The translations under genes and the position numbers were made by a program. From Methanobacteriota archaeon (GTDB lineage: Archaea; Halobacteriota; Methanomicrobia; Methanomicrobiales; Methanomicrobiaceae): a stretch of 31,012 nt of DNA. Of this stretch, positions 7,132 through 15,707 are shown piece by piece; the stretch's first letter is position 1; each line of letters starts with the position of its first letter. The notes below the pieces were generated by a model that saw only the letters and a program-made list of their open reading frames with translations, was not told the DNA's origin and did no database searches. The stretch covers positions 1 to 31,012 of the forward strand of contig JAEWWL010000068.1 in the NCBI GenBank assembly GCA_023396365.1, given 5' to 3'.

Positions 7132-7839
7132 ATGGATATAGCAGATTTTATCAAAATCCTCAATGATATTGCACCACCGCAGCTGGCGGAAGATTTTGAT
7201 TATGAAAGAATCGGGCTTGTCATTGAAGGAAAGAAAAAAATAAAGACTATCGCATGCGCTCTTGATGCAACAGAAAATACAATATCAAAAGCGGTATCAG
7301 CCCATGCTGACATACTTGTGGTCCACCACACGCCGATATGGAATCCGCTTACAAAAATCAGCGGCAGCAGAAAAGATATAATCAAAAAAGCCCTTGAAGC
7401 AGATCTCAATATTTTTGTAATGCATACAAATTTTGATCATGCAGAATATGGAATAAACCAGGCCCTTTCAGAGCATCTAAAACTTACAAATTGTGAAGCA
7501 CTCTCTTTGGGAATTGCCGGCGACAACAGTCTTTCAATAGAAGAGCTTTCGGTGCTTCTTTGCGGCGGCCTTCGGGTATACAATAATCCAAAAAAATTAA
7601 AGAGAATTGCAGTTTGCGGAGGAAGCGGCTTTGATGAGAGTCTTATACAGGAGGCAAAAGACAAAGGCGCGGATGCCTTCTTGTCATCAGAATTAAAGCA
7701 CAGTGTTTTACTCTCATCGCCCCTGCCCCTGATTGAATCAACACATTATGCTTTGGAATCTGTTGGCATGAAAGCGCTTGCCAAAAAAATGAACTGGATA
7801 TATATTGAAGATGTGCCTGTTCTTAGAACAATCCCCTGA
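7132..7839 (+). CDS. NIF3/DUF34 family dinuclear metal-binding protein
   Basis: This 235-residue protein belongs to the NIF3/YbgI/DUF34 family, which forms hexameric rings with a two-metal centre. Expected ligands are visible: H65-H66 in ILVVHHTPIW, D102 in MHTNFDHAEYG, and H205 and E209 in ESTHYALESVGM. The N-terminal DIADFIKILNDIAPPQLAEDFD is the usual family start. The short form lacks the inserted domain found in many bacterial members. Annotation as GTP cyclohydrolase I type 2 exists for relatives, but the true function is unresolved; a role in metal insertion or metabolite repair has been suggested. The SWIM gene follows 19 nt downstream. Confidence 0.9.
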   Translation: MDIADFIKILNDIAPPQLAEDFDYERIGLVIEGKKKIKTIACALDATENTISKAVSAHADILVVHHTPIWNPLTKISGSRKDIIKKALEADLNIFVMHTNFDHAEYGINQALSEHLKLTNCEALSLGIAGDNSLSIEELSVLLCGGLRVYNNPKKLKRIAVCGGSGFDESLIQEAKDKGADAFLSSELKHSVLLSSPLPLIESTHYALESVGMKALAKKMNWIYIEDVPVLRTIP

Positions 7840-7858
7840 AAAAAATTTTTAAAAAAAC

Positions 7859-8221
7859 ATGAACACCGGCAGCGATGAAAACAAAGATTTGAATCCCGGG
7901 TGCAATATCAGCGATTCATTAAGGCTAAAAATTATCTCGCGATATGGAAAAAAAGGTGAGAAAGCCCTTTTGGCCATACAGGAGAAAAGAATTTTAAAAT
8001 ATCTTGATTTTTTTGTTGTACTTGGAAACTCAGGCGAATATGTTGTATCTGATGATTTCTGCACATGCGATGATTTTTCATTCAGGCAGAATGAATGCTG
8101 GCATATTCTTGCTGTAAGAATTGCAGGATATACAAAAGATTACACTGAGGTTGACGAGTGGTACCAGGACAAATGGGCGGGTCAGTTAAATAAGGAATCT
8201 CATATACAAAATAATGTTTGA
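7859..8221 (+). CDS. SWIM-type zinc finger protein
   Basis: This is a 120-residue protein. Residues 66-88 contain the SWIM zinc finger CxC-x(n)-CxH: C68, C70, C80 and H82 (FCTCDDFSFRQNECWHILAV). SWIM fingers mediate nucleic-acid or protein binding. In archaea they occur in small stand-alone proteins and in Shu2/Sws1-like recombination partners of RadA. The N-terminal half (LRLKIISRYGKKGEKALLAI) is basic and helical. It lies 19 nt behind the NIF3 gene and about 60 nt before alaS, so the three may be co-transcribed. The function is not known from sequence alone. Confidence 0.75.
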   Translation: MNTGSDENKDLNPGCNISDSLRLKIISRYGKKGEKALLAIQEKRILKYLDFFVVLGNSGEYVVSDDFCTCDDFSFRQNECWHILAVRIAGYTKDYTEVDEWYQDKWAGQLNKESHIQNNV

Positions 8222-8284
8222 ACCAATTGCAAACACTAATACAATTGCAGAATTATAAACTGAAGAGACATAGCGTGGTTATAT

Positions 8285-11020
8285 ATGCTCGAGGAAGAGT
8301 ATCAGCTTGATTATTTCAAATCACAGGGCATGGTTCGGAAAATCTGCACCAAATGCGGCGCAGCTTTCTGGACACGCGACCCCAAAAGAGATGTATGCGG
8401 TGATGCACCCTGCGTCCCATACAGCTTTATTGGAAACCCGGTTTTCAAACCGCATACACTGGATGAGATGCGTGAAGCCTATCTTTCTTTTTTTGAAAGC
8501 AAGGGTCATACAAGAATAAAAAGATATCCGGTCGCTGCAAGATGGAGAGATGACATATATCTGACAATTGCATCAATTGCAGATTTTCAGCCTTTTGTAA
8601 CAAGCGGAATAGTTCCGCCTCCGGCAAATCCACTGACAATATCCCAGCCATGCATCAGACTAAATGATCTGGATTCAGTCGGGCGCTCCGGCAGACATCT
8701 CACAACATTTGAGATGATGGCACACCACGCATTTAACTCAGACAAAGAGGAGATTTACTGGAAAGACAGAACTGTTGAGCTTTGCGATCAGTTCCTTTTG
8801 TCAATCGGCGGCAATTTAATGGATGTAACATACAAAGAGCATCCCTGGATTGGCGGCGGAAATGCAGGGCCGAGTGTTGAAATAATGATCGGCGGCCTTG
8901 AGGTTGCAACACTTGTCTTCATGAGCCTTGGTAAAACAAAAAATAACAAGACACCCGTAAACCTTGACGGCACTGACTATTATCCGATTGATCTAAGAAT
9001 CGTGGATACCGGATACGGACTTGAGCGTCTTGTCTGGGCGTCAAAAGGCTCCCCGACTATATACGATGCAGTCTTTCCGGAGATGGTCAATGACTTAATG
9101 ATAGCTGCCGGAATTGAGCATCTTCTTGACGAGCCGGAATTTACAAGAATTCTTGGAATGAATGCAAGATATGCAGGCATGATGGACATCTCCGGTTCCA
9201 ACCTCAAAACAATGAGAAAAGAGGTCGCCAAAAACATCGGTGTTTCATACGAAAAGCTTCAGTCGATAATGGAGCCTGTCGAGCGTATTTATGCAATTGC
9301 CGATCACACAAGGTGTCTTGCCTATATGTTAGGCGACTGCATAGTTCCGTCAAACGGACAGGAAGGATATCTTGCACGCCTTGTCATTCGAAGAACTCTT
9401 CGGATGATGAATGAGATAAATATGACAGCAGGGCTTTTTGAACTGATTGAAGCGCAGATGAAAGTTATCGGTGCAGAATCATTTGAGCAGAGACCTGAAA
9501 TTATCCGCGAGATTGTTGCAAACGAGATAGAAAAATACAATCAGACAATGGAGCGCGGAGGAAGAATTGTCCAGAAGCTTGCTGAAAATTACAAAAAGCA
9601 AAATCAGGACATCCCATTAAAAGAGCTCATTACTTTATACGATTCACACGGACTTCCGCCTGAAATTGTAAGGGACATTGCCGCAAAGCTTGGAACAGGA
9701 GTTGAGCTTCCTGACAATTTCTACTCCCTTGTGGCAGATCTTCACTCAGAATCTGAAAATGAGGAGAAAGAGGATTCTTATGCAGGAGTCAGGCAGAGAA
9801 TCGCTGCACTTCCGCCCACACGCCGCCTCTATTACGAGCAGACATCAGATACTGAATTTGAAGGCATGGTAATAGACCAGTTTGAGGATTACATTGTCCT
9901 TGACCAGACACTCTTCTATCCTGAAGGAGGCGGACAGCCGGCCGATATTGGAAGCTTAATATCCAAGGATGCAATGGTAAAGGTCCTTAGCACAGTCAAA
10001 ATCGGCGAGGTCATTCTTCATAAAATAAAAGGCGGAGAGATTAAACGCGGAGCACAGATAAAAGGTGTTGTCGATGTTGATTTTCGCAAAACCATGATGC
10101 GCCACCACACAGGAACGCATCTTCTTGTACATGCTGCAAAGCAGGTCCTCGGCGCTCATATACACCAGGCCGGAACACAGATTGCATATGACTCTGCACG
10201 CATTGACCTTCGCCATTTCAGGCATATTACAAGAGAAGAGCTTAATAAAATTGAGCATGCCGCAAACAAACTTGTTCTATCCAACCTTCATGTTGACACG
10301 GAATGGGAGGACAGAACAAAGGCCGAACAAAAATACGGCTTCTGCCTCTATCAGGGCGGTGTTCCTCCCGGAAAAGATATACGCATTGTAAAGGTCGCCG
10401 GAGAGATACAGGCCTGTGCAGGAACGCACTGCAGAAATACCGGAGAGATTGGACTGATAAAAATCATCCGCGTTGAGCATGTTCAGGACGGAATTGAAAG
10501 GATTGAGTTCACATCAGGTTTAAGCGCGATTCGATATATGCAGGGCGTTGAGCTGCTTTTAGACAATTCTGCAGAGACACTGAGTGTTCAGCGTGAAAAC
10601 CTTCCGTCATCTGTTGAGAGATTCTTCTTAGAGTGGAAAGATCAGAAGAAGAGTATTGAAAGCTTAAGAAAAGAGCTTGTTGAATTAAAGACTGAATCAC
10701 TCAAAGGCGAAGTGATTAACGGAATCCCGGTTGCAGTTTATGAAGTCAGCGCTTCTCCAAAAGAGCTTGTGGCAATTGCTGCAAACTTCGCCAACAAAGG
10801 CGGTGTCGGTTTAATTATCGGCGGTGAAGAGCAGATACATGTTGTGGCTGCCTCAGGTGTTTCAAATGTCAATGCCGCAGAGATAGTAAAAACCGTCTGC
10901 AACATACTCGGCGGCAAAGGCGGAGGAAAGCCCGGCCTTGCCCAGGGTGTCGGAAGCGACAAAACCCAGATTAAAAATGCTCTTGCGGCAGGAAAAGAAT
11001 TAATAACCAAATTTATTTAA
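8285..11020 (+). CDS. alaS: Alanine--tRNA ligase, archaeal type
   Basis: At 911 residues this is the normal archaeal length. The N-terminal extension has C21-x2-C24 and further cysteines (KICTKCGAAFWTRDPKRDVC), typical of archaeal AlaRS. The class II catalytic core follows: RDDIYLTIASIADFQPFVTSG and the FEMMAHHAFN region near 150, then GYGLERLVWAS near 245. The editing domain that removes Ser and Gly from tRNA-Ala has HHTGTHLL near residue 605 and CAGTHC near 710. The C-terminal DHHA1 region ends with GGKGGGKPGLAQG near 875. The ATG at 8285 gives the usual LDYF start context (YQLDYFKSQGMVRK). No clear Shine-Dalgarno is visible. The membrane wHTH gene starts 11 nt downstream. Confidence 0.97.
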   Translation: MLEEEYQLDYFKSQGMVRKICTKCGAAFWTRDPKRDVCGDAPCVPYSFIGNPVFKPHTLDEMREAYLSFFESKGHTRIKRYPVAARWRDDIYLTIASIADFQPFVTSGIVPPPANPLTISQPCIRLNDLDSVGRSGRHLTTFEMMAHHAFNSDKEEIYWKDRTVELCDQFLLSIGGNLMDVTYKEHPWIGGGNAGPSVEIMIGGLEVATLVFMSLGKTKNNKTPVNLDGTDYYPIDLRIVDTGYGLERLVWASKGSPTIYDAVFPEMVNDLMIAAGIEHLLDEPEFTRILGMNARYAGMMDISGSNLKTMRKEVAKNIGVSYEKLQSIMEPVERIYAIADHTRCLAYMLGDCIVPSNGQEGYLARLVIRRTLRMMNEINMTAGLFELIEAQMKVIGAESFEQRPEIIREIVANEIEKYNQTMERGGRIVQKLAENYKKQNQDIPLKELITLYDSHGLPPEIVRDIAAKLGTGVELPDNFYSLVADLHSESENEEKEDSYAGVRQRIAALPPTRRLYYEQTSDTEFEGMVIDQFEDYIVLDQTLFYPEGGGQPADIGSLISKDAMVKVLSTVKIGEVILHKIKGGEIKRGAQIKGVVDVDFRKTMMRHHTGTHLLVHAAKQVLGAHIHQAGTQIAYDSARIDLRHFRHITREELNKIEHAANKLVLSNLHVDTEWEDRTKAEQKYGFCLYQGGVPPGKDIRIVKVAGEIQACAGTHCRNTGEIGLIKIIRVEHVQDGIERIEFTSGLSAIRYMQGVELLLDNSAETLSVQRENLPSSVERFFLEWKDQKKSIESLRKELVELKTESLKGEVINGIPVAVYEVSASPKELVAIAANFANKGGVGLIIGGEEQIHVVAASGVSNVNAAEIVKTVCNILGGKGGGKPGLAQGVGSDKTQIKNALAAGKELITKFI

Positions 11021-11031
11021 TTATTAAAAAT

Positions 11032-11835
11032 ATGACTGATAGTGTTGTCCTGTTAGAACCCGGCGATGAGAGGGCAAAAAAGATAGGCAAGGCTATGGCC
11101 AGCCAGACAGCAAATGATATTCTCTCTCTTTTAAAGACAGGCAATCTTACCTTAACGGAGATTGCAGACAGCATGAATCAGCCGATGACCACACTTAAAT
11201 ATCACGTGGAAAACCTGCTTGATGCCGGATTAATTGAAGTTAAAAAAATTAAATACAGCGAAAAAGGCCGCGAGGTTAAGGTATACGGCGTCTGCGAGCA
11301 GGTAGTCATTGTCTCAGCCGGCAACAAGGATATCAGGCAGATACTGATGAAATATGCATCAGTCTTTGGAATTTTTATCCTGGCAACCTTTGCCCTTGGC
11401 ATAATATCATCCTCTATGTTTTCAGCGGCAAACTTCTACGATGCCAAAGAGAGCATGAGCTCAGCAGATATATTCACATCAGCTGATTATGATGCACAGG
11501 AGATGCAGTATTCTCCTTCTGCTGTCAATAACGCTTCTGCTACGGCAGCCGCAGGGGATGAAAGGGTAGTTTATACTCTGGCAACTCCTGCTCCTTTAAT
11601 GAAATCTTCAGAGATAAATGAAAGCACAGGTGCCGGCAGTGCCGGGGCCATTGCACCAGCAGATGCTTTTGCAAACAAAATTAACGATGGCCGGGAAGGG
11701 GCAATGCATTTTGTAGTTTTCTCATTCTTCACAGGCGGCTGTGCCGTTTTGATTGTTCTCATGATTTATGAGGCATTTTTGTGGAGAAGGGAGAAAAAAT
11801 ACTGGAGCGGCATTAAAAATAAGGAAAATAATTAA
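11032..11835 (+). CDS. Membrane-anchored ArsR-like winged-helix regulator
   Basis: This is a 267-residue protein. Residues 17-90 form an ArsR-type winged helix (ANDILSLLKTG, LTLTEIADSMNQPMTTLKYHV as recognition region, then the wing GLIEVKKIKYSEKGREVKVYGV). Residues 109-129 are the first membrane helix. Residues 131-222 are a Ser/Ala-rich, low-complexity, probably extracytoplasmic segment. Residues 226-248 are a second membrane helix, followed by a basic cytoplasmic tail. DNA-binding domains tethered to the membrane are common in Methanomicrobia and may signal from the cell surface without a kinase. The target and stimulus are unknown. It starts 11 nt after alaS and ends at a T-rich terminator region. 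Confidence 0.8.
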   Translation: MTDSVVLLEPGDERAKKIGKAMASQTANDILSLLKTGNLTLTEIADSMNQPMTTLKYHVENLLDAGLIEVKKIKYSEKGREVKVYGVCEQVVIVSAGNKDIRQILMKYASVFGIFILATFALGIISSSMFSAANFYDAKESMSSADIFTSADYDAQEMQYSPSAVNNASATAAAGDERVVYTLATPAPLMKSSEINESTGAGSAGAIAPADAFANKINDGREGAMHFVVFSFFTGGCAVLIVLMIYEAFLWRREKKYWSGIKNKENN

Positions 11836-11837
11836 GA

Positions 11838-11945
11838 AAATTTTTTTTCACTTTTCTAAAAATATTATTTTGTAAATTTTTTGTAATTTTTTTTTATTTT
11901 TTTTTATTTTTTTTTATTTTTTTCAGAATTTTTTTCTGAAGATTT
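11838..11945. terminator. T-rich tract and hairpin between convergent genes
   Basis: Downstream of the plus-strand regulator lies a run of oligo-T blocks with three near-identical 10-nt units (A followed by T9) at about 11886-11920. Oligo-T is the archaeal termination signal. It is followed by TTCAGAA (11922-11928) paired with TTCTGAA (11934-11940), a hairpin that could also serve cobY transcription from the other side. Confidence 0.6.
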
Positions 11946-11959
11946 TTTTCCGGCAATAT

Positions 11960-12568
11960 TTACTGATGATTATTTATTCTGCCTTTAAAGAATAATTCTG
12001 CAAGTTTAAGCTCTTCAGGCGTGTTTACATTAAATGTAAGTGCCGGTTCATCGAGCAATATTTTCAGCTCGTCCTGCTCATTTAAAATGTCAGCGCCGGT
12101 TAAAATATTAAAGCCGACAGGACATGAAACGACATTGCTGACTGTTTCACTATAGAGGCATTTGCAATTGTTTTTATTAAACAAAGCTTTTGGAACCCAG
12201 ACCGAGCAGGCCTGCTTTTTTGAATCCGAATACTTATCATAAACATTTTTGATTATTGCAGAAGTAATTCCAGGAAGGTCTGCAACACAGGAGAAGAACG
12301 GTGACTGCTCGCCGGTCTCTATAATGCATGCAGTTAAATCCTCAACATAGCCTGCTCCTTCTGACTGGTAAAACTCAACCCCGTTTGCCCTGCACCAGTT
12401 TTTTGTCATCGGGACCTTATTTGTTGCTACAACAAGTATTTCACAGCCCAAATCCTCAAATGCAGATACCACATACGAAAGCATGGGTCTGCCTGCAATT
12501 GCTGCAAGAGGCTTTTCACCCAGATTCATCCTTGTCCCAAGGCCGCCGGCCATTATCACTGCCAGCAC
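11960..12568 (-). CDS. cobY: Adenosylcobinamide-phosphate guanylyltransferase, archaeal type
   Basis: This 202-residue nucleotidyltransferase transfers GMP from GTP to adenosylcobinamide phosphate, the archaeal replacement for bacterial CobU. The start LAVIMAGGLGTRMNLGEKPL carries the GTP-binding MAGGxGTRM signature. PFFSCVADLPGITSAII and the C-terminal TFNVNTPEELKLAELFF fit CobY. The start at GTG 12568 is chosen because it puts the signature next to the N-terminus and has GGAGG 10 nt upstream. An ATG at 12592 would add eight unrelated residues encoded within cobD. The gene overlaps the cobD stop by 13 nt, so translation is coupled. Cobamides are needed for methyl transfer in methanogenesis. 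Confidence 0.92.
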   Translation of the reverse strand: MLAVIMAGGLGTRMNLGEKPLAAIAGRPMLSYVVSAFEDLGCEILVVATNKVPMTKNWCRANGVEFYQSEGAGYVEDLTACIIETGEQSPFFSCVADLPGITSAIIKNVYDKYSDSKKQACSVWVPKALFNKNNCKCLYSETVSNVVSCPVGFNILTGADILNEQDELKILLDEPALTFNVNTPEELKLAELFFKGRINNHQ

Positions 12569-13557
12569 TTCTGCAAAGCCTCCACAAGGCATCTGTTTTC
12601 ATCACGTGTCCTGACTGCAACCCTGACTGAAGAAGGCAGGCCGAATGAAGCGCAGTCCCTTACAAAAATACCCTCTTTTAACATTTTCAAAGTGAAATCT
12701 GAAGAATCGCGGCCGAGATTAAGAAGAATAAAATTTGCCGGGGATAAATTGTATTCAATGCCAATTTCATCAAACTTCCTGTAAAGCCACTCCCTCTCCT
12801 CTTTTATTAAAAGGCGTGACTTTTCAAGTTCATCGTAATGATTAAGCGCATTTAATGCAAAATCTGCCGCAAATCCGTTAAGCGTCCATGGCGGCCTTAT
12901 GACTTCAATTTTATCAATTAAATCGCAATCCCCAAAACCAAAACCTATCCTAAGTCCGGGAACTGAAAAGCACTTTGTTAAAGATCTGCTGATAAATGTA
13001 TTTTTTATCCCCTTTTTTATCAGCGTCTCACTGCCATTTGCAAGTTCATTAAAAGCCTCATCGACAAACAACAGACTTCCTTTGGAGTTTTCCGTTTCCG
13101 CAATCTCCAAAAGCTCAATTTTTGATAAAAGATCTCCTGTCGGATTGTTGGGATTGCATATCACACGAACCTTTGCAGAGTCTTTTTCATTATATGTGCA
13201 CTCACCGCCTGCAAGTTTTACAGATAATGAGTATTCTCCAAAGGTGTGAGGGTCAGTCCTGACCAAATCCCCGTCTTTTAAAACCGCATAAAAAAAGGAT
13301 CTGATTACTTCAACAGAGCCGTTTCCAACACAGATTTCATCCTCCCCGCACCCGAAATTACGCGCAGCTGCTTTTTTTAACTCGAAATAGGAGTCATCAG
13401 GGTATAAGGAAATCATCGATAAATCGGGTTTCCAGCCAATGTCCGGCGTAAAGGGATTTAAGTTGGCACTAAAATCCAGCACATCACGATCAGATGAACT
13501 TTTCCTAAGCTGCATGATGCCGCCATGGCTGACTTTGCGGGGAAAACAATGCTCCAA
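12556..13557 (-). CDS. cobD: Threonine-phosphate decarboxylase (CobD), HisC-like aminotransferase fold
   Basis: This 333-residue class I/II PLP enzyme makes (R)-1-amino-2-propanol phosphate for the cobamide linker. SHGG at 10-13 and LDFSANLNPFTPDI at 27-40 are typical of CobD. NPNNPTG at 135-141, D166 in LLFVDEAFN and K195 in SRSLTKCFSVPGLRIGFG form the PLP site. The reading frame is open to 13962, but that extension is antisense to the RHH gene. The TTG at 13557 has an AAAGGAGA Shine-Dalgarno 8 nt upstream and gives the normal family start. HisC is the main alternative, since the folds are close. Overlap with cobY and the SHGG motif favour CobD. Confidence 0.9.
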   Translation of the reverse strand: MEHCFPRKVSHGGIMQLRKSSSDRDVLDFSANLNPFTPDIGWKPDLSMISLYPDDSYFELKKAAARNFGCGEDEICVGNGSVEVIRSFFYAVLKDGDLVRTDPHTFGEYSLSVKLAGGECTYNEKDSAKVRVICNPNNPTGDLLSKIELLEIAETENSKGSLLFVDEAFNELANGSETLIKKGIKNTFISRSLTKCFSVPGLRIGFGFGDCDLIDKIEVIRPPWTLNGFAADFALNALNHYDELEKSRLLIKEEREWLYRKFDEIGIEYNLSPANFILLNLGRDSSDFTLKMLKEGIFVRDCASFGLPSSVRVAVRTRDENRCLVEALQKCWQ

Positions 13558-13639
13558 AAAAAAATCTCTCCTTTTCAAATTTAATTGAATTCGGAGGAAT
13601 AAAACAATTTTGCAGGCCTTTTGCAAGCGAATGACAAAG

Positions 13640-13648
13640 TATATATAC
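13640..13648 (+). promoter_or_regulatory. TATA-like box upstream of the RHH-ftsZ pair
   Basis: TATATATAC lies about 25-30 nt before the first TGTCTGA element at 13669. Transcription would then begin at the edge of the operator array. It lies in the divergent spacer shared with cobD, so its assignment to the plus strand is an inference. Confidence 0.4.
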
Positions 13649-13668
13649 TTATGAATTCTATCAATGAT

Positions 13669-13746
13669 TGTCTGAAAACGAATGTCTGACAAAGAGTAAA
13701 CAGATGTCAGACAATAAGCAGACAAATGTCTGCTAAATGTCGGACA
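13669..13746. promoter_or_regulatory. Operator array of TGTCnGACA elements before RHH gene and ftsZ
   Basis: Related elements occur at 13669 (TGTCTGAAA), 13683 (TGTCTGACA), 13705 (TGTCAGACA), 13727 (TGTCTGCTA) and 13738 (TGTCGGACA). The four from 13683 onward are spaced 22, 22 and 11 bp, whole turns of the helix. GCAGACA-AA-TGTCTGC (13718-13733) is a perfect palindrome. The array ends next to the RHH start codon. Ribbon-helix-helix proteins typically bind such short phased repeats cooperatively, so autoregulation and possibly ftsZ control are likely. Confidence 0.7.
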
Positions 13747-13756
13747 CGTGGTTTCA

Positions 13757-13936
13757 ATGATGGAAAGAGTTACAATCAGATTACCTTCACAGCAGGTGGC
13801 AACGCTTGAAAAACTCGTGGAGGCAGGAGAATTCCCGACTGTATCCGAGGCTATAAGGTACTCGGTCAGGGAGCTCATTGGAAAACACGCAAACAGGGTA
13901 ATCAGAGACAGTGAGCAGATCTCTTTTGAGATGTAA
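13757..13936 (+). CDS. Ribbon-helix-helix (CopG-type) transcriptional regulator
   Basis: This 59-residue protein reads MMERVTIRLPSQQVATLEKL and then a second helix FPTVSEAIRYSVRELI. The strand RVTIRLP followed by two helices with a conserved turn (GEFPTVSEAIR) is the classic RHH fold, which dimerises and binds DNA with its beta-sheet. ATG codons at 13757 and 13760 and a GTG at 13748 are all possible; no Shine-Dalgarno decides. A phased operator array ends at 13746. The ftsZ gene follows 86 nt downstream in the same direction, and this RHH-ftsZ neighbourhood suggests control of cell division genes, which is inference. Confidence 0.85.
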   Translation: MMERVTIRLPSQQVATLEKLVEAGEFPTVSEAIRYSVRELIGKHANRVIRDSEQISFEM

Positions 13937-14022
13937 ACGGGGTATTGCATAACGCAAAACAAAATATCTCAAAATATCGGCGCTGTCTGAAATTTATAAT
14001 AAAAGGTTAGGAGGTTTATTGG

Positions 14023-15201
14023 ATGCAATCAATTATCAACGAAGCATTAAAGCACGCAGAATTTGAACAGGGAGCAAAGAAATCAGGTGTTATTGGTGAT
14101 GAGGACTTCCTCGGACAGCCAAGGATTGTAATCATCGGCTGCGGAGGAGCAGGAAACAACACCATAAACCGCCTCTATCATATGAAAGTTAAGGGAGCCG
14201 AGACAATTGCAGTCAACACTGACAAGCAGCACCTTGAAATGATACAGGCAGACAAGAGAGTCCTTGTAGGCAAATCACTGACAAAGGGTCTTGGCGCAGG
14301 CGGTTTTCCGGATGTCGGAAAGCGTGCGGCAGAGATGGCCAGGACAACACTTGAAGGACTCCTTCAGGACGCAGATCTTGTATTCATAACAGCAGGCATG
14401 GGAGGAGGAACAGGAACAGGAGTTGCTCCGGTTGTTGCACAGATTGCAAAAGAGCAGGGCGCAATTGTTGTTGGAATGGTAAGCTACCCCTTCCAGGTGG
14501 AAAAGGCACGCTTAATCCGTGCAGAAGAAGGTCTTGAGGCATTATCAAATGCAGCAGACTCGGTTATTGTTCTTGACAACAACCGCCTGATGACATTTGT
14601 TCCAAACCTTCCGCTCGGACAGGCATTCTCAGTAATGGACCAGCTTATTGCAGAGACAGTTAAGGGTATTTCAGAGACCATAACAGAGCCGTCACTCATA
14701 AATATTGACTATGCCGATGTTCGTGCAATCATGAGCAAGGGCGGTGTCGCAGTTATGCTTGTCGGAGAAAGCAAACAGCAGAACAAGGCAGAGAGTGTTG
14801 TTCATGAATGCCTCAACCACCCGCTGCTTGATATCGACTACCGCGGCGCAACAGGAAGCCTCATACACATCACCGGTGGAAGCGACCTTACATTATCAGA
14901 TGCCGAGGAGATTGCAAGCACACTTACCTACGAACTTGACCCGCATGCCGATGTAATCTGGGGTGCACGCATAAACAGCGAATTTGAAGGAAAAGTCAGA
15001 GTAATGGCAATAATGACCGGCGTAAAAAGCGCCCAGGTATACGGCCACGGACACATGGTCTCTTCAAGATCCGAAATCTCAAGATCAGAGATAGCACAGG
15101 GGCCGTTTGAGAGAAACTCAGCCCGCATGGGACTTGGAACCTCAGGACGGAGAGCTGCTGCAGAACAGACAAGCGGCGGACTTATCGACTTCATCCGTTA
15201 A
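14023..15201 (+). CDS. ftsZ: Cell division protein FtsZ
   Basis: This 392-residue tubulin-like GTPase forms the cytokinetic ring. The N-terminal GTP-binding elements IVIIGCGGAGNNTINRL (35-51) and the tubulin signature GGGTGTG (127-133) are intact. The T7 synergy-loop region is present as NIDYADVRAIM. A Ser/Arg-rich linker leads to a conserved C-terminal tail GGLIDFIR, as in other archaeal FtsZ that bind membrane anchors. The start ATG has a strong Shine-Dalgarno (TTAGGAGG) 8 nt upstream. No partner division gene is adjacent apart from the RHH regulator; a palindrome lies 32 nt after the stop. Confidence 0.97.
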   Translation: MQSIINEALKHAEFEQGAKKSGVIGDEDFLGQPRIVIIGCGGAGNNTINRLYHMKVKGAETIAVNTDKQHLEMIQADKRVLVGKSLTKGLGAGGFPDVGKRAAEMARTTLEGLLQDADLVFITAGMGGGTGTGVAPVVAQIAKEQGAIVVGMVSYPFQVEKARLIRAEEGLEALSNAADSVIVLDNNRLMTFVPNLPLGQAFSVMDQLIAETVKGISETITEPSLINIDYADVRAIMSKGGVAVMLVGESKQQNKAESVVHECLNHPLLDIDYRGATGSLIHITGGSDLTLSDAEEIASTLTYELDPHADVIWGARINSEFEGKVRVMAIMTGVKSAQVYGHGHMVSSRSEISRSEIAQGPFERNSARMGLGTSGRRAAAEQTSGGLIDFIR

Positions 15202-15707
15202 TAAAGGTAAATTCAAGATCAGCACCAGAATATATGAAGATTTAAATCTTCATCATCATTTGCCAAAAATTCCATAACCCCGCCTTAAATAAATTTTTTC
15301 CCAAAAAAAGTTTATTGAAGCGGTTTTAAATTAATCCGAATACTAATTTTCAGCTCCCTTATTACAGCACGATTATTTTTCTGCAAATCACTATCCGCTT
15401 TGCAGTGAAACTTTTACGAAACTCTTATTAAATATAAAGCCACTAATTTATAGAAATCATTGTGCAGAACTGAAGAGAATGCACAAATAACTTAAACGGA
15501 ATAATCTGAAAATAAAAATTCAGAGTCCGTGACGGAATAGGGAGCAGAACAAAAGACGAACAGCAAGAAGAACACGGATATCGCAATTAAACATTTGAAT
15601 ATTCGGCAAAAGATCTTTTGTTTGTATTTTTATTATCCTTTAATTTCCCAGACAGTTATTTGTAAAACTGCTGATTTGGAACTGCCTTTGTTTACATTTA
15701 CAGGTAT
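15202..15707 (+). promoter_or_regulatory. 506-nt intergenic region with palindrome, TATA boxes and hairpin
   Basis: No protein gene is visible between ftsZ and the coiled-coil gene. The 20-nt perfect palindrome ATGAAGATTTAAATCTTCAT (15234-15253) may end ftsZ transcription. TATA-like sequences occur near 15430 and 15448. A two-part hairpin at 15496-15530 pairs ACGGA with TCCGT and TCTGAA with TTCAGA. Transcription from the TATA boxes would give a leader of about 240 nt or a separate small RNA. Confidence 0.4.

Noticed and set aside
13558..13962. Upstream extension of the cobD frame (135 codons)
   Set aside because: It is antisense to the RHH gene and its operator array. The TTG at 13557 has a strong Shine-Dalgarno and gives the normal CobD N-terminus.
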